A stretch of 64,000 nucleotides of DNA from Acinetobacter sp. WCHAc010034 (GCF_001696615.3 NZ_CP032279.1:2356001-2420000), one strand, 5' to 3'. Shown: positions 46,113 to 55,631, counted from the stretch's first letter. The notes: generated from the letters alone by a model not told the origin. Translations and numbers: made by a program.

Positions 46113-46916
46113 TTAAGCCCGCAGAGCAGGCGCCTGATGCAGCTTGCGGAACTGGTCGGGCGTGATTTTCATCCAGCGCTTAAACAGGTTAATAAAGGCT
46201 GAAGCATTGGCATAGCCTAAATCCAGCGCAATGCTTTCGACCTTTCTGCCCTCATTCAGCATGCTCATGGATTTTATGATCTTAAGGCGCTGGCGCCATT
46301 CATGCAGTGACATGCCCAGCTCCTTTTGGCTGCAGCGGGCCAGAGTGCGCTCAGTCATATTGGCCATGCGCGCCAATTGCGCCAGCGTGCTGCTGTCCGC
46401 AGGATGCTGATGCAGATAATCCAGAATCTGCATCAGCGCAGGGTGTTCCGAATGCGGCAGATAGCTGCTGACCTGCGGCGCCTGCTGCAGCTGATCCAGC
46501 AGCACCTGCAGCAGGCGCTGATGCGCTGCCGAATTTTCCTGCTGGGGGCGTTGCCTTAAATGCTCAAAAATGGCCGGAACCAGCGCCGGGCTGAGCAGAA
46601 TTCCCGCCTGCCGCGGCATCTGGCCGCACAGGCTCTCATGCACATACAGCGTGCCATGCGATACCGCGGTGCGGTTCAGGCTGCTGTGCTGCAAATTCGG
46701 CGGCAGCCAGATGCCGTACGGCGGCGGGGTAATGTAATCCATCTGATCAATATGCACTTCCATCACGCCGTTAAAGGCGTAAATAAACTCGCCCCAGGCG
46801 TGGCCATGCGCAGGATAGACCGACTGCGCCGGGTCGCTGCGGAAGCTGATCCACAGCGGCGCCTGAATTGCATCATTGGTTTTCAGCTGCCGCTGAGCCG
46901 CCTTGAATTGCGCCAT
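46113..46916 (-). CDS. AraC-family transcriptional regulator
   Basis: A 267-residue regulator with an N-terminal cupin-like sensor (YPAHGHAWGEFIYAFNGVMEVHID) and a C-terminal AraC DNA-binding domain with two HTH units (STLAQLARMANMTERTLARCSQKE and LDLGYANASAFINLFKRW). It is divergently transcribed from a DMT-type exporter, with about 100 bp between the starts; that pairing suggests control of the exporter. A 10-bp palindrome AAGATATCTT (46937-46946) lies in the gap and could be part of an operator. Confidence 0.9.
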   Translation of the reverse strand: MAQFKAAQRQLKTNDAIQAPLWISFRSDPAQSVYPAHGHAWGEFIYAFNGVMEVHIDQMDYITPPPYGIWLPPNLQHSSLNRTAVSHGTLYVHESLCGQMPRQAGILLSPALVPAIFEHLRQRPQQENSAAHQRLLQVLLDQLQQAPQVSSYLPHSEHPALMQILDYLHQHPADSSTLAQLARMANMTERTLARCSQKELGMSLHEWRQRLKIIKSMSMLNEGRKVESIALDLGYANASAFINLFKRWMKITPDQFRKLHQAPALRA

Positions 46917-47016
46917 GCTGAAATTGCCTGAATAAGAAGATATCTTGTCTGTTTTGAATTATATCTTTTATTTCTGACAGATTTATAGTGTGCATATTCT
47001 GAACAGTTGAGTAAGC

Positions 47017-47964
47017 ATGGTGAAACAGCGCAAGGCGCTGGATGCGCAGGCGTCCGGCTTAATGATTTTACTGTGCATGATTTGGGGCATGCAGCAGGCG
47101 GTGCTGAAGCTGGCTGCACCTGATATTGCGCCCATCATGCAGATAGCGCTGCGTTCCGGGCTGGCGGCCCTGCTGGTGCTTCCATTCATTCGGCTGCCGC
47201 AGGGGACGCACCTGTATGCGAAGGAGTATCTGCTGCCGGGCATTTGGCTGGCTTTTTTGTTCTCTGCTGAATTTCTGCTGGTGGCCGAAGCGCTGCGTTA
47301 TACCTCGGCGTCGCATGTGGCGGTGCTGCTGTATACCGCGCCGGTTTTTGTAGCGCTGGGCCTGCACTGGAAACTGCCGGCTGAAAAGCTATCGCTGATT
47401 CAATGGGGCGGCATTTTTCTGGCCTTTTCCGGCATTGCGCTGTCCTTTACCGGGCGCGGCCAGCCCTCTGACCCGGCGTCCTCTCAGGCGCTGTTCGGCG
47501 ATGTTCTGGCTTTGCTGGCCGGCGCAATGTGGGCGCTGACCACCATTTCACTGCGCCTTGGCCGGCTGTCTGAGGCGCCGGCCGCGCAAACTCTGTTTTA
47601 CCAGCTGGCAGGCTGCTTCATTTTCCTCACGCCGGCTGCATGGCTGAGCGGGCAGAGCGCCGTGCACTGGTCAGCCATTGCGCTTGGCAGCATGCTGTTT
47701 CATGTGCTGATCATGTGTTTTTTCAGCCTGATGCTGTGGTTCTGGCTGCTGCGCAAATATCTGGCCAACGGCTTGGGAGTGTTTTCATTTTTAACGCCAA
47801 TTTTCGGCATCATCTTTGGCGTGGCGCTGCTGGATGAGCGGATTGAGCTGAATTTTATTTTCGGCACAGCCTTGGTCATGGCTGGCGTAATGACAGTTAG
47901 CCTGCATGTATGGATCGGGCGCGTTTTTGGCCTTGGCTTGAAGCGCTTTAAGGCCATGCGCTAG
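47017..47964 (+). CDS. EamA/DMT-superfamily transporter
   Basis: A 315-residue inner-membrane protein with about ten transmembrane helices arranged as two EamA repeats, of the drug/metabolite transporter superfamily (RhaT/YdcZ type). LLCMIWGMQQAVLKL and IQWGGIFLAFSGIALSF belong to the first repeat, and the second begins near LFGDVLALLAGAMWALTT. Substrates in this family include amino acids and xenobiotics; nothing here identifies one. It is divergent from the AraC gene and convergent with the YihY gene. Confidence 0.9.
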   Translation: MVKQRKALDAQASGLMILLCMIWGMQQAVLKLAAPDIAPIMQIALRSGLAALLVLPFIRLPQGTHLYAKEYLLPGIWLAFLFSAEFLLVAEALRYTSASHVAVLLYTAPVFVALGLHWKLPAEKLSLIQWGGIFLAFSGIALSFTGRGQPSDPASSQALFGDVLALLAGAMWALTTISLRLGRLSEAPAAQTLFYQLAGCFIFLTPAAWLSGQSAVHWSAIALGSMLFHVLIMCFFSLMLWFWLLRKYLANGLGVFSFLTPIFGIIFGVALLDERIELNFIFGTALVMAGVMTVSLHVWIGRVFGLGLKRFKAMR

Positions 47965-48085
47965 CTCATGCTGCGGCTTGAACTGCTCGGGCCTGAGCAT
48001 CCTGTGGGCCAGCTTGATATAAAAGCTAACCGCTTTTTCTGCAGACTGGCTTTTAATTTGCTGTGCGGCTTTTGCCTGCCAGCTG

Positions 48086-49339
48086 CTACTTTTTCTCAAA
48101 AATCGCCGACAGCGGAATCGCCAGCTTGGCGGCCAGATAGTCGTCCGATTCAATCAGCGCCGGGCCGATTTTTTCCATCCATTGATCATCGGAAAACACA
48201 TGGCCCAGATCTTTGCGGTGCGGCAGCGGATAAGGCAGCTGTGAATAGAAGCTCCAGAAATCGACCTGCGCCAGGTTGCGCACCAGAACATAATTGTTGT
48301 CATCGGTGCGCATCAGCAGATTCTGTTTTTCCAGCATCAGCACATACGAAGGCCAGCGCCCGATTTCCTCGCGCCCCAGCACGTCCAGCGCCTCGGCTTC
48401 AGTCACGCTTTGCCCGACCTGCTGCTTCTTGTAAAAAAGCTCCAGCAAGTCCAGCAGCATAATCACCGGATGGCGCTTGCGCTGCCGGTGGGTATCGGCA
48501 TTGAAGGCCGTCAAGGCATAGCTGATTTCCACGCCCAGCAGCACAATATTCCATGACAGGAAAATCCACAGCAGGAAAATCGGCACGGCAGCGAATGCGC
48601 CGTAAATAATTTCATAGCTGGTGAAATTCGACATCACAAAGCCGAACAGGTGCTTCAGCAGCTCAAACAGGGTCGCGCTGAATGCGCCGGCGAACAGGGC
48701 GGCTTTCAGCGGTACAGTGCGGTTGGGAATGGTCCAGTTGAGAATGAAAAAGCCCAGAATGGTCAGCGAAAATGAAATGCACCAGAAAATAAAGGCGCCA
48801 TTCAGCTCATAGCCGGCAAAATTATTGCTCAGCACGTTGATTGAGGCCACCGCAGAGGAAATCACGAATGCGCTGCCGAGCAGAATCGGCCCCAGCGAAA
48901 TAATAGTCCAGTAGCGCATGAAGCCTAAAATGCCGCCGCGGGTTTCGCGCACCCGCCAGATGCGGTTGAAGACGGTTTCAATGCTGGTCAGCATCATCAC
49001 CGTGGTCACGAACAGAAACAGCACGCCAATGACTGTTAAATTGCTGGATTTGTCGGTAAAGGCATTCAGCGCCTTGTCAAAAGCAATGGTGGTTTTTGGC
49101 AGGAAATTGCTATAAATCAGCTGCTGCAGCTGCTGGCGCGCAGGCTCCAGCGCCTTGATGGATGAAATAATCACCAGAAAAACCGTCAGCATCGGCACCA
49201 CGGCAAACAGCGTGGTATAGGTCAAAGAGCCGGCCTGTTCGCGGCAGCGGTCGGCTTCAAAACGCCTTATGACAAATAAAACAAACTGAAACCATTTCTT
49301 GTCATAAAAGGGAAGTTTTTTTAAATGTGCTTCGATCAT
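48086..49339 (-). CDS. YihY/BrkB-family membrane protein
   Basis: A 417-residue protein with six transmembrane segments in the first 270 residues (for example LTYTTLFAVVPMLTVFLVII) and a C-terminal soluble domain of about 140 residues. It belongs to the YihY/virulence factor BrkB family (PF03631), formerly misnamed RNase BN. The family function is unresolved, though BrkB was tied to serum resistance in Bordetella. The extra C-terminal domain (VTEAEALDVLGREEIGRWPSYVLMLEKQN) is typical of the longer proteobacterial form and may resemble a winged helix. It is divergent from wrbA. Confidence 0.9.
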   Translation of the reverse strand: MIEAHLKKLPFYDKKWFQFVLFVIRRFEADRCREQAGSLTYTTLFAVVPMLTVFLVIISSIKALEPARQQLQQLIYSNFLPKTTIAFDKALNAFTDKSSNLTVIGVLFLFVTTVMMLTSIETVFNRIWRVRETRGGILGFMRYWTIISLGPILLGSAFVISSAVASINVLSNNFAGYELNGAFIFWCISFSLTILGFFILNWTIPNRTVPLKAALFAGAFSATLFELLKHLFGFVMSNFTSYEIIYGAFAAVPIFLLWIFLSWNIVLLGVEISYALTAFNADTHRQRKRHPVIMLLDLLELFYKKQQVGQSVTEAEALDVLGREEIGRWPSYVLMLEKQNLLMRTDDNNYVLVRNLAQVDFWSFYSQLPYPLPHRKDLGHVFSDDQWMEKIGPALIESDDYLAAKLAIPLSAIFEKK

Positions 49340-49454
49340 GCGCTAAAGTCTCAATTTTTTTTAATCATCTTTCTCAATTTTAACCGCTAAGCTTAACCAA
49401 AACACCGGAAAAATACCGTATAGTTTTCATTTTTAATGGCATTTATAAAAAATT

Positions 49455-50045
49455 ATGCAGCCTTACGTTCTCGTGCTTTATTACAGCAAATATGGATCGA
49501 CCAAAGAAATGGCGCATTTGATTGCCGACGGCGCTGAAGCTGCCGGCGTGGCCGTCAAAATCCGCACAGTGCCGAATATCGCTGCGGTGGTGACTGAAGC
49601 GGCGCCGAGCATTCCGGAAGCCGGCGATATTTACTGCACTTTGGATGATCTGGCCGGCTGCGCAGGCTTGGCGCTGGGTTCGCCGACGCGCTTTGGCAAT
49701 ATGGCGTCAGAAATGAAATACTTTTTAGACCAGACCACCAGCCTCTGGCTGAGCGGCGCGCTGCACGGCAAGCCGGCCTGCGTATTTACCGCATCCGGCT
49801 CAATGCATGGCGGGCAGGAAAGCACGCTGCTGAGCATGCTGCCGCCGCTGTTTCACCACGGCATGATGGTGATGGGCTTAAGCAATGCGCAGCCGGCGCT
49901 GTCCAATACCAGAACCGGCGGCACGCCGTATGGCGCCAGCCATGTCAGCGGGGCGCGCCATGACCAGCCGCTCAGCCAGGATGAAAAGCTCCTCTGCGCA
50001 GCGCAGGGCCGGCGCCTGGGCGAGGTGGTGAAAAAGCTGGCCTAA
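49455..50045 (+). CDS. wrbA: NAD(P)H:quinone oxidoreductase (WrbA-like)
   Basis: A 196-residue flavodoxin-fold enzyme that reduces quinones by two electrons and so limits redox cycling. The FMN-phosphate loop SKYGSTKEM opens the domain, GSPTRFGNMASEMKYFLDQT and TASGSMHGGQESTLLSM carry the FMN and quinone contacts, and GGTPYGASHVSG is the WrbA end motif. The length matches WrbA (about 198). It is divergent from the YihY gene, with a 115-bp gap. A terminator follows at 50082-50114. Confidence 0.93.
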   Translation: MQPYVLVLYYSKYGSTKEMAHLIADGAEAAGVAVKIRTVPNIAAVVTEAAPSIPEAGDIYCTLDDLAGCAGLALGSPTRFGNMASEMKYFLDQTTSLWLSGALHGKPACVFTASGSMHGGQESTLLSMLPPLFHHGMMVMGLSNAQPALSNTRTGGTPYGASHVSGARHDQPLSQDEKLLCAAQGRRLGEVVKKLA

Positions 50046-50359
50046 GCCGGCGGATTTCTGCCTGAACAGCGGCTGATGCGGCGCGGGAAATCCAGACGGT
50101 TTTCCGCGTTTTTTATTTGCCCGGCTGCCGGATGAGCCAAAAAACCAAGAAAATTCCATCAATAATAAGCCGGATAAAGCATGACTTGCGCTGCGTTTTA
50201 AATACCTAATTTCAGGGATATAAAATAACTAAGCAATCGATTTAAATAGGCTTTCTTTGCAGGCGGAACATTTTCCGCATGCGGTTATTCCTCTAAATCG
50301 CCCAGCGGATCTTGGGAAATTTACTGGATTTTTTATTTTAATTATTCTTGGGGGCTTTG
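50046..50359. other. Intergenic stretch of about 310 bp after wrbA
   Basis: It holds the wrbA terminator (50082-50114) and, towards its end, a purine-rich GGGGG sequence that serves as ribosome binding site of the small exported protein at 50360. In between is AT-rich sequence (such as 50198-50250) where a promoter is likely. No coding frame or repeat stands out. Confidence 0.5.
50082..50114 (+). terminator. Terminator of wrbA
   Basis: A 9-bp stem with one G-T pair (50082-50090 with 50100-50108), nine-base loop and six T. Confidence 0.82.
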
Positions 50360-50545
50360 ATGCGTTCACATCAATTTTTTATGGCGTTGGCGGCTGCTGC
50401 GGCTTTAACCGCATCTTCTTTCACTGCGGCGGCAGCGGTTGTGCATACGCTTGACTTTCCTGCAGCCAAAGCGGAGCAGGACTGCAGCGCGCAGCAGAAT
50501 ACCGTCAAGGCCGAAGCCAAGCCGGTTTCCGGCATCGCCAATTAA
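50360..50545 (+). CDS. Small exported protein of unknown function
   Basis: A 61-residue product. The first 25 or so residues (RSHQFFMALAAAAALTASSF...) form a signal peptide with an Ala-rich end. The mature part of about 35 residues contains one Cys, FPAAKAEQDCS, then a Lys/Ala-rich end. No family is known to me. GGGGG lies eight to ten bases before the ATG at 50360. A hairpin with T-run (50590-50617) follows. Given its small size, this is more likely a periplasmic peptide than an enzyme. Confidence 0.62.
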   Translation: MRSHQFFMALAAAAALTASSFTAAAAVVHTLDFPAAKAEQDCSAQQNTVKAEAKPVSGIAN

Positions 50546-50589
50546 GCTGGACGGCAAGGCGGGATCAGCTTCTGCCTTGCTGTGCTGAA

Positions 50590-50617
50590 AGCAGCGCATT
50601 GTGCGCTGCTTTTATTT
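50590..50617. terminator. Terminator between convergent genes
   Basis: AGCAGCGCA/TGCGCTGCT (50590-50598 with 50602-50610) followed by TTTATTTTT on the plus strand; on the minus strand it overlaps the end of the glycine-zipper gene, so it mainly serves the plus strand. Confidence 0.78.
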
Positions 50618-51016
50618 TTCATCTTTTACCGCGGCTTCAGTTTTTGCATTGAAGCGGTATTTGCACTTTTGGCACTGATAGTCCTGAAAGATATTCTGAT
50701 CGACAATTACGCCGGCTTTTTTGCCAAAGCGGTGCCCGAGAAAGCCGCCGGTAATGCCGACGCTGATGGCGCCGACAAAAGTGCCGATGGTGCCGCCCAT
50801 AATGACGCCCAGCGGGCCGGCTGCCGCGCCAATCGCCGCGCCGATGGATGCGCCGGAAGCCGCGCCGCCGACGGTTCCGGCAGCTGTTCCTGCGCCGCTG
50901 AGCAGCACGCCGCCGATTTTCTGCAGATGCTGTTCGTGATTGCGCGCTTCAACTTCCGCTGAGCCGCATTTGGGGCATTGAATGGTCTGCTGCGCTGCGG
51001 GATGCTCTGTATTCAT
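50612..51016 (-). CDS. Glycine-zipper protein flanked by zinc ribbons
   Basis: A 134-residue protein with three parts: an N-terminal ribbon half QCPKCGS (Cys14, Cys17), a central 70-residue Gly/Ala-rich hydrophobic stretch with GxxxG spacing (SGASIGAAIGAAAGPLGVI), and a C-terminal half QCQKCKYRF. The central part would form membrane-inserting glycine-zipper hairpins. The two CxxC halves might together make one zinc site if both ends face the same side. No named family is recognised beyond glycine-zipper domain. It is transcribed alone. Confidence 0.75.
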   Translation of the reverse strand: MNTEHPAAQQTIQCPKCGSAEVEARNHEQHLQKIGGVLLSGAGTAAGTVGGAASGASIGAAIGAAAGPLGVIMGGTIGTFVGAISVGITGGFLGHRFGKKAGVIVDQNIFQDYQCQKCKYRFNAKTEAAVKDEK

Positions 51017-51193
51017 GACGCTGTATGGCCTTAATGAAAAAGGGAAGGGCTTTGGCTGCTATTGTAGCTGTACGATAGCGCTTTTCTGAAGCTGCGGAAG
51101 CGCCCAAATATGGAAATTTTGTAATGATGCTGAAGATTTTCCGGGTTTTTGGCGGCGCAAGCTTTGGCCGGCGCGCCATTGATTGCCGGCAAT

Positions 51194-51218
51194 AAAAAAG
51201 AGCGCAATTGCGCTCTTT
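51194..51218 (-). terminator. Terminator of xpt
   Basis: A perfect 22-bp palindrome (AAAGAGCGCAA and its complement) with A tract before and T tract after, so it can terminate on both strands; the xpt stop codon lies 22 bp further on. Confidence 0.88.
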
Positions 51219-51239
51219 GATTTTTCAGCTGAATTGGCC

Positions 51240-51842
<603 letters not shown>

Positions 51843-51904
51843 TTAAAGCAAACGCGTATTTTAAAAAGCACGGGGAAAAATGCAAGCGAAATTGATTAAA
51901 TTGA

Positions 51905-52618
51905 TTAATTTACAGGCCCTTTATAGCCGGTCAGCAGCAGCCCGTAAGAGCTTTTCTGATCCTGATGCGCCATTTTCACCGGCAGGTAGTCCAGCTTTGG
52001 CGCCAGCCAGAACACGGTTTCACGGCCCGGCTTGTCATGCTTCATCACCACTTTAATGGTGTCAAAGGTGCCGTAAGCGGTTTGGACTCTCTCCGCGCCC
52101 TGCTTGACAAACTTGCGCGCCTCAACCTCTTTGGCGTCGGCAATCCAGTAGCCGGATTTTAAATTGCCGGATTTCAAATCTTCACGCACCTGCAGTTCCG
52201 CATTCAGCTCATCCAGCACGCCGCTTTTCCAGGCAAAGGAGCGCGCCTTGTCGTCTTTCTTGGTATTGATGATTTTGGCGCCCGGGTTGAAGCTGATGCT
52301 CATGGTGTTGTTGTGGATCAGAATCTTGCTGGTGCGCTTAAAGCTCTGCGAAGTAATGCTGCCGCCGCTGAAGCCGAAATTGCTGGATTCGGTTGCGGAG
52401 GCGATGCCGCCGGCCTTGGCTGCGAAAACATAAGTCCAGCCGTTGCCGGCCTTGCTCAAGGTGCGGGTGGCCGAGCCCATGTTTTTGCCATTGTAGTTAA
52501 ACTGATAGCTTGCTTGGAAGGGACTCATGGCAAAGGCTTGGCTGGCGAAGCCGCTGAACAGCAGCGCAGTAGAAACGCCGGCTGCAATCCCTAAGGTTTT
52601 AACTGCAAATGTAGCCAT
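51905..52618 (-). CDS. Exported DUF3108 protein
   Basis: A 237-residue exported protein. The signal peptide ends in ASQAFA. The mature part starts with SPFQASYQFNYNGKNMGSATRTL, then a beta-rich segment that is typical of DUF3108, ending YLPVKMAHQDQK. The family contains predicted periplasmic beta-barrel-like or lipid-binding proteins; no role is established. It lies between xpt and another uncharacterised gene on the same strand. Confidence 0.85.
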   Translation of the reverse strand: MATFAVKTLGIAAGVSTALLFSGFASQAFAMSPFQASYQFNYNGKNMGSATRTLSKAGNGWTYVFAAKAGGIASATESSNFGFSGGSITSQSFKRTSKILIHNNTMSISFNPGAKIINTKKDDKARSFAWKSGVLDELNAELQVREDLKSGNLKSGYWIADAKEVEARKFVKQGAERVQTAYGTFDTIKVVMKHDKPGRETVFWLAPKLDYLPVKMAHQDQKSSYGLLLTGYKGPVN

Positions 52619-52778
52619 AAGTGATGCTTTCCTGTGAAGTTTTAAGAGGGCAAAATGTTCTTTTTACAATGAATCTTATTATGCGCGCCGATTGTGGAGA
52701 TGGAAGCGGGAAAGCGGCGCAAAATGTATATTTACTGCTGCTTTTTATGCGCTGCGCTTCAGTCCGCGGGCAGCCGGG

Positions 52779-53462
52779 CTATTTTTCCTTCTGCCGGATG
52801 GGGGTGACTTCGGTTTCATCCAGATCGGCGTCATCCCAGCGCCCCATTTTCTCTGAAGCCATCCTGCTGAACAGGGCCGCCAGATTGACATTGCCCAGCA
52901 CCACCAGCTCCGCTTCGCGCAGCACCGCATGGTTGACATGCACCTTGCCCAGCGTGTCAATGATTGAGCGGTTTTTGCCCAGCCAGCGGTTCAGGTCTAA
53001 ATGCAGCAGCTCATCCTTGACTTTAATCACCTTCAGCTTTTCCAGCAGCATGCCCAGCGGATCATCATTCAGCACTTTCTGGTAAAAGAACAGGGCGCAG
53101 CGCACGCCAATTTTATAAAGGAAATTCGGATACTTGGCGTCAATCAGCTGGGTGTCGCTGATCTGTTCAAATACAATCAGCTGGGTGGTCTTGTTCAGCT
53201 CCATCTGCACCAGCTTCAAATCTACCGACAGGGTAACGTCCAGGCCGTTATAGCTGAGCGTGGCGTACAGGCGCAGCCAGTCGTCATGCAGGTCGGCATG
53301 CAGGTCCTGCAGCATTTTGACGTTGTCGGTGACAAAGCGCTGAAAGGTCGCATTCAGGAACACCTGCGACAGAGGAAATTCCCGCTCATCTTCAATAAAC
53401 CCTTCCGCCTTTTGATACACCTGGCGGATGCGGTGAGAAATATTGGAAATAAGCGATTGCAT
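52779..53462 (-). CDS. Conserved-looking cytoplasmic protein of unknown function
   Basis: About 227 residues. No family is recognised. The chain alternates helices and beta-like segments: VTLSVDLKLVQMELNKTT near the middle, then a short hydrophobic CALFFYQKVL, LLHLDLNRWLG, and an acidic end. There is no signal peptide. It might bind lipids or hydrophobic ligands, given the amphipathic beta pattern, but this is a guess. The start at 53462 (QSLISNIS) is preferred over 53483. It is divergent from the TonB-like gene and separated from DUF3108 by 160 bp. Confidence 0.62.
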   Translation of the reverse strand: MQSLISNISHRIRQVYQKAEGFIEDEREFPLSQVFLNATFQRFVTDNVKMLQDLHADLHDDWLRLYATLSYNGLDVTLSVDLKLVQMELNKTTQLIVFEQISDTQLIDAKYPNFLYKIGVRCALFFYQKVLNDDPLGMLLEKLKVIKVKDELLHLDLNRWLGKNRSIIDTLGKVHVNHAVLREAELVVLGNVNLAALFSRMASEKMGRWDDADLDETEVTPIRQKEK

Positions 53463-53695
53463 GTCGATGGCGCATCCTGGCAAATAAGCGGGTTAAAATT
53501 CTGCTGTCGGCTGCGGCATGATGTAAAAAATACCGGCTTCCGAGCTTGCAGTTTAGCAAAATTAACTGCAGCATTTTTAGGATTTTGAAGGCGCTGCATC
53601 CATTTGTTGATGGGTTTGGCGCTTTCATGCGGAAAATGATAAATATTTGGCTTTATGCTCATTTTGAGCGCTTGGGGAAAGCGGCGGCCCGCCGC

Positions 53696-54583
53696 ATGAA
53701 TGCGATGCTGAAAAAAATGACCTTTAAGCCGCTAAGTCACGGCTGGTGGAAAGATCCGGTTTTTGCCGGCGCTGTAGGCGTGGCTGCCGCTTTGCATCTG
53801 GCTGTGCTGACGATGCAGTTCGCCATGCCGCAGGAAAGCGAGGTCACGACCAAGGAAATCGCGGTGTCCCTGCGTCCGAGCGATGCCAAAATTGAGCATG
53901 CCGATTTCCTGGCGCAGGCGGACCAGCAGGGTTCAGGCAAGTTCCGCGAGCAGCACCGCATTTCGGCCGATATGCCGGCGCCGATGGTCGATCAGACTGC
54001 AGGCGAGCAGGTGCAGGAAGCGCTGGAAAAGCTGCAGCAGAAGCGCGAGCTGAAGTTTGAAGAAAAAGTGCTGATGACCGCGCTGAGCTGGCAGAAGCAG
54101 GCGGAAGAAAATCAGCGCAAGAAAACCGCAGATGAAATGCAAAGCCAGTTTCAGGCCAAAGCCGCGATGATTGCCAGCATTGAAGCGCAGTACCTGCAGC
54201 GGCAGCAGAATTTCAGCCGGCAGCAGAAAATCAAGACCATCGACGGCATTCAGGCCAAGCAGGACAACACCGCGGCCTATATGGAAAAGTTCCGGCAGAA
54301 AGTGGAGTTCTACGGCAACCGCTATTATCCGGACAGCGCCAAGCAGCAGAATCTGGCCGGAGAAGTCCGCCTGATGGTGATTCTGAACCAGAACGGCGGC
54401 ATCCGCGCCATCCGCTTAATTGAAAGTTCCGGGCACAGCATTCTGGATGAGGCGGCCAAAACTTCGGTGCGCAAGGCCGCGCCTTTTGGCGGATTTGACG
54501 CCAAAATGAAGGATATTTCCGAGCTGCGGATTGTGCGGACGTGGCGCTTCGACCCGGCAGAAGCGGAATTTGAAGTGCATTGA
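53696..54583 (+). CDS. TonB-like energy transducer
   Basis: About 295 residues. A single N-terminal transmembrane helix (PVFAGAVGVAAALHLAVL) anchors it in the inner membrane, a long Glu/Gln/Lys-rich helical region spans the periplasm, and the C-terminal 75 residues (YYPDSAKQQNLAGEVRLMVIL, then SSGHSILDEAAKTSVRKAAPF) match the TonB C-terminal domain that contacts outer-membrane receptors. There is no Pro-rich linker of the classic kind. No exbB or exbD is adjacent. The start is uncertain: ATGs at 53696, 53705 and 53717 are all possible. Confidence 0.82.
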   Translation: MNAMLKKMTFKPLSHGWWKDPVFAGAVGVAAALHLAVLTMQFAMPQESEVTTKEIAVSLRPSDAKIEHADFLAQADQQGSGKFREQHRISADMPAPMVDQTAGEQVQEALEKLQQKRELKFEEKVLMTALSWQKQAEENQRKKTADEMQSQFQAKAAMIASIEAQYLQRQQNFSRQQKIKTIDGIQAKQDNTAAYMEKFRQKVEFYGNRYYPDSAKQQNLAGEVRLMVILNQNGGIRAIRLIESSGHSILDEAAKTSVRKAAPFGGFDAKMKDISELRIVRTWRFDPAEAEFEVH

Positions 54584-54628
54584 TGCAGGCAGATCCGCCG
54601 GCATCATTTGAAGCATTGAAGCAGAGCT

Positions 54629-55027
54629 TTACTGACCCGCCGGCGCATAGCTGCCGTTTTGGCGCCCGTCCGGCCAGACGGCATCCAGGCTTTTTTCCCT
54701 GATGTTGAGGCGGGCCGGGAAGATTTCCAGATGCCCAGCATGCTGCGGGGCGGCCTTTAAGCCAATGCAGGTGCCATTTTTCCACCATGCGCCCTCCGCA
54801 TACTGGTCTAAAGATCCAACCGCCAAATACCATTTGAAGGTGCCGTCTGGCTTCAGCAGCAGCTCTGAGCCGACTTCCATCATGCCATTCAGGTAATAAT
54901 GCCCGGCCCAGGCGCTGTCGGCCTTGTTGAATTCAGCTGCTGGGCAGGCAGTTTCATCGCCGGCATGGAGCGGGGCGGCGGAGAGCAGCGCGGTGGCCAG
55001 CAGCAGTCCGGAAAGAATATTTTTCAT
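54629..55027 (-). CDS. Small exported protein of unknown function
   Basis: About 132 residues with a signal peptide ending LHA. The mature part contains ETACPAAEFNKADSAWAGHYYLNG and a beta-rich segment MEVGSELLLKPDGTFKWYLAVGSLDQY, then GTCIGLKA. The pattern of two Cys separated by 60 residues with short strands resembles small lipocalin-like periplasmic proteins, but I cannot name a family. It is convergent with the TonB-like gene and tail to ybeY. ATG 55027 is preferred to the 55060 start because the latter gives a poor signal peptide. Confidence 0.65.
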   Translation of the reverse strand: MKNILSGLLLATALLSAAPLHAGDETACPAAEFNKADSAWAGHYYLNGMMEVGSELLLKPDGTFKWYLAVGSLDQYAEGAWWKNGTCIGLKAAPQHAGHLEIFPARLNIREKSLDAVWPDGRQNGSYAPAGQ

Positions 55028-55081
55028 ATTTTTTAAGTATCTTGATGAATGTTTAAGCATTCTGTTATTTTCAGCATAAAT

Positions 55082-55113
55082 TCAGCCCGGTCAATCGAAA
55101 TTAACCGGGCTGA
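55082..55113 (-). terminator. Hairpin after ybeY
   Basis: A perfect 10-bp stem TCAGCCCGGT/ACCGGGCTGA (55082-55091 with 55104-55113) lies 20 bp from the ybeY stop; no real T tract follows, so it may end the operon only with help. Confidence 0.5.
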
Positions 55114-55132
55114 TGATTGCAGCGCTTAAAAG

Positions 55133-55612
55133 TTACTGTTCCTGATAAGGATTTTCAAAGCCGAGTTTGGCTAAGATCTGAATTTCCAAAGCTTCCATTT
55201 CTTCAGCGTCTGCATCGGAAGTTTCATGGTCATAGCCCATTAAATGCAGCGCGCCGTGCACCAGCATATGGGTGAAATGCTCCATAGGCGTTTTTTGCTG
55301 CTCAACAGCTTCCTGCAGCACCACAGGAATGCAGATCACCAGATCGCCCAGCGGCAGCGCGTCCAGCATCGCCAGCACTTCTTCCGGCACATCGCCGGGA
55401 AAAGACAGCACATTGGTCGGCTTGTCTTTGCCGCGGTATTCCAGATTCAGCTTATGGCTTTCGTCATTGCCGACGCAGGCGATGCCGATTTCGCAGTCCT
55501 GGCCGGCATCAATATGGCGCAAAGCGGTTTCAATGACTTTTTTAACATAGGCGCGTTTCAGGACCAGTTCAGGCGCCTGAACCTCCTGCTGCAGGGAAAG
55601 GTTGAGTTTCAA
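55133..55612 (-). CDS. ybeY: Endoribonuclease YbeY
   Basis: A 159-residue metal-dependent endoribonuclease that matures the 16S rRNA 3-prime end and takes part in late ribosome quality control. The [15 protein letters not shown] segment carries the H-x3-H-x5-H zinc signature. It follows ybeZ after 19 bp, and miaB lies beyond, the same order as in many gammaproteobacteria; the genes form an operon. Confidence 0.95.
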   Translation of the reverse strand: MKLNLSLQQEVQAPELVLKRAYVKKVIETALRHIDAGQDCEIGIACVGNDESHKLNLEYRGKDKPTNVLSFPGDVPEEVLAMLDALPLGDLVICIPVVLQEAVEQQKTPMEHFTHMLVHGALHLMGYDHETSDADAEEMEALEIQILAKLGFENPYQEQ

Positions 55613-55631
55613 AATGAATCCTTAGTTCAAT

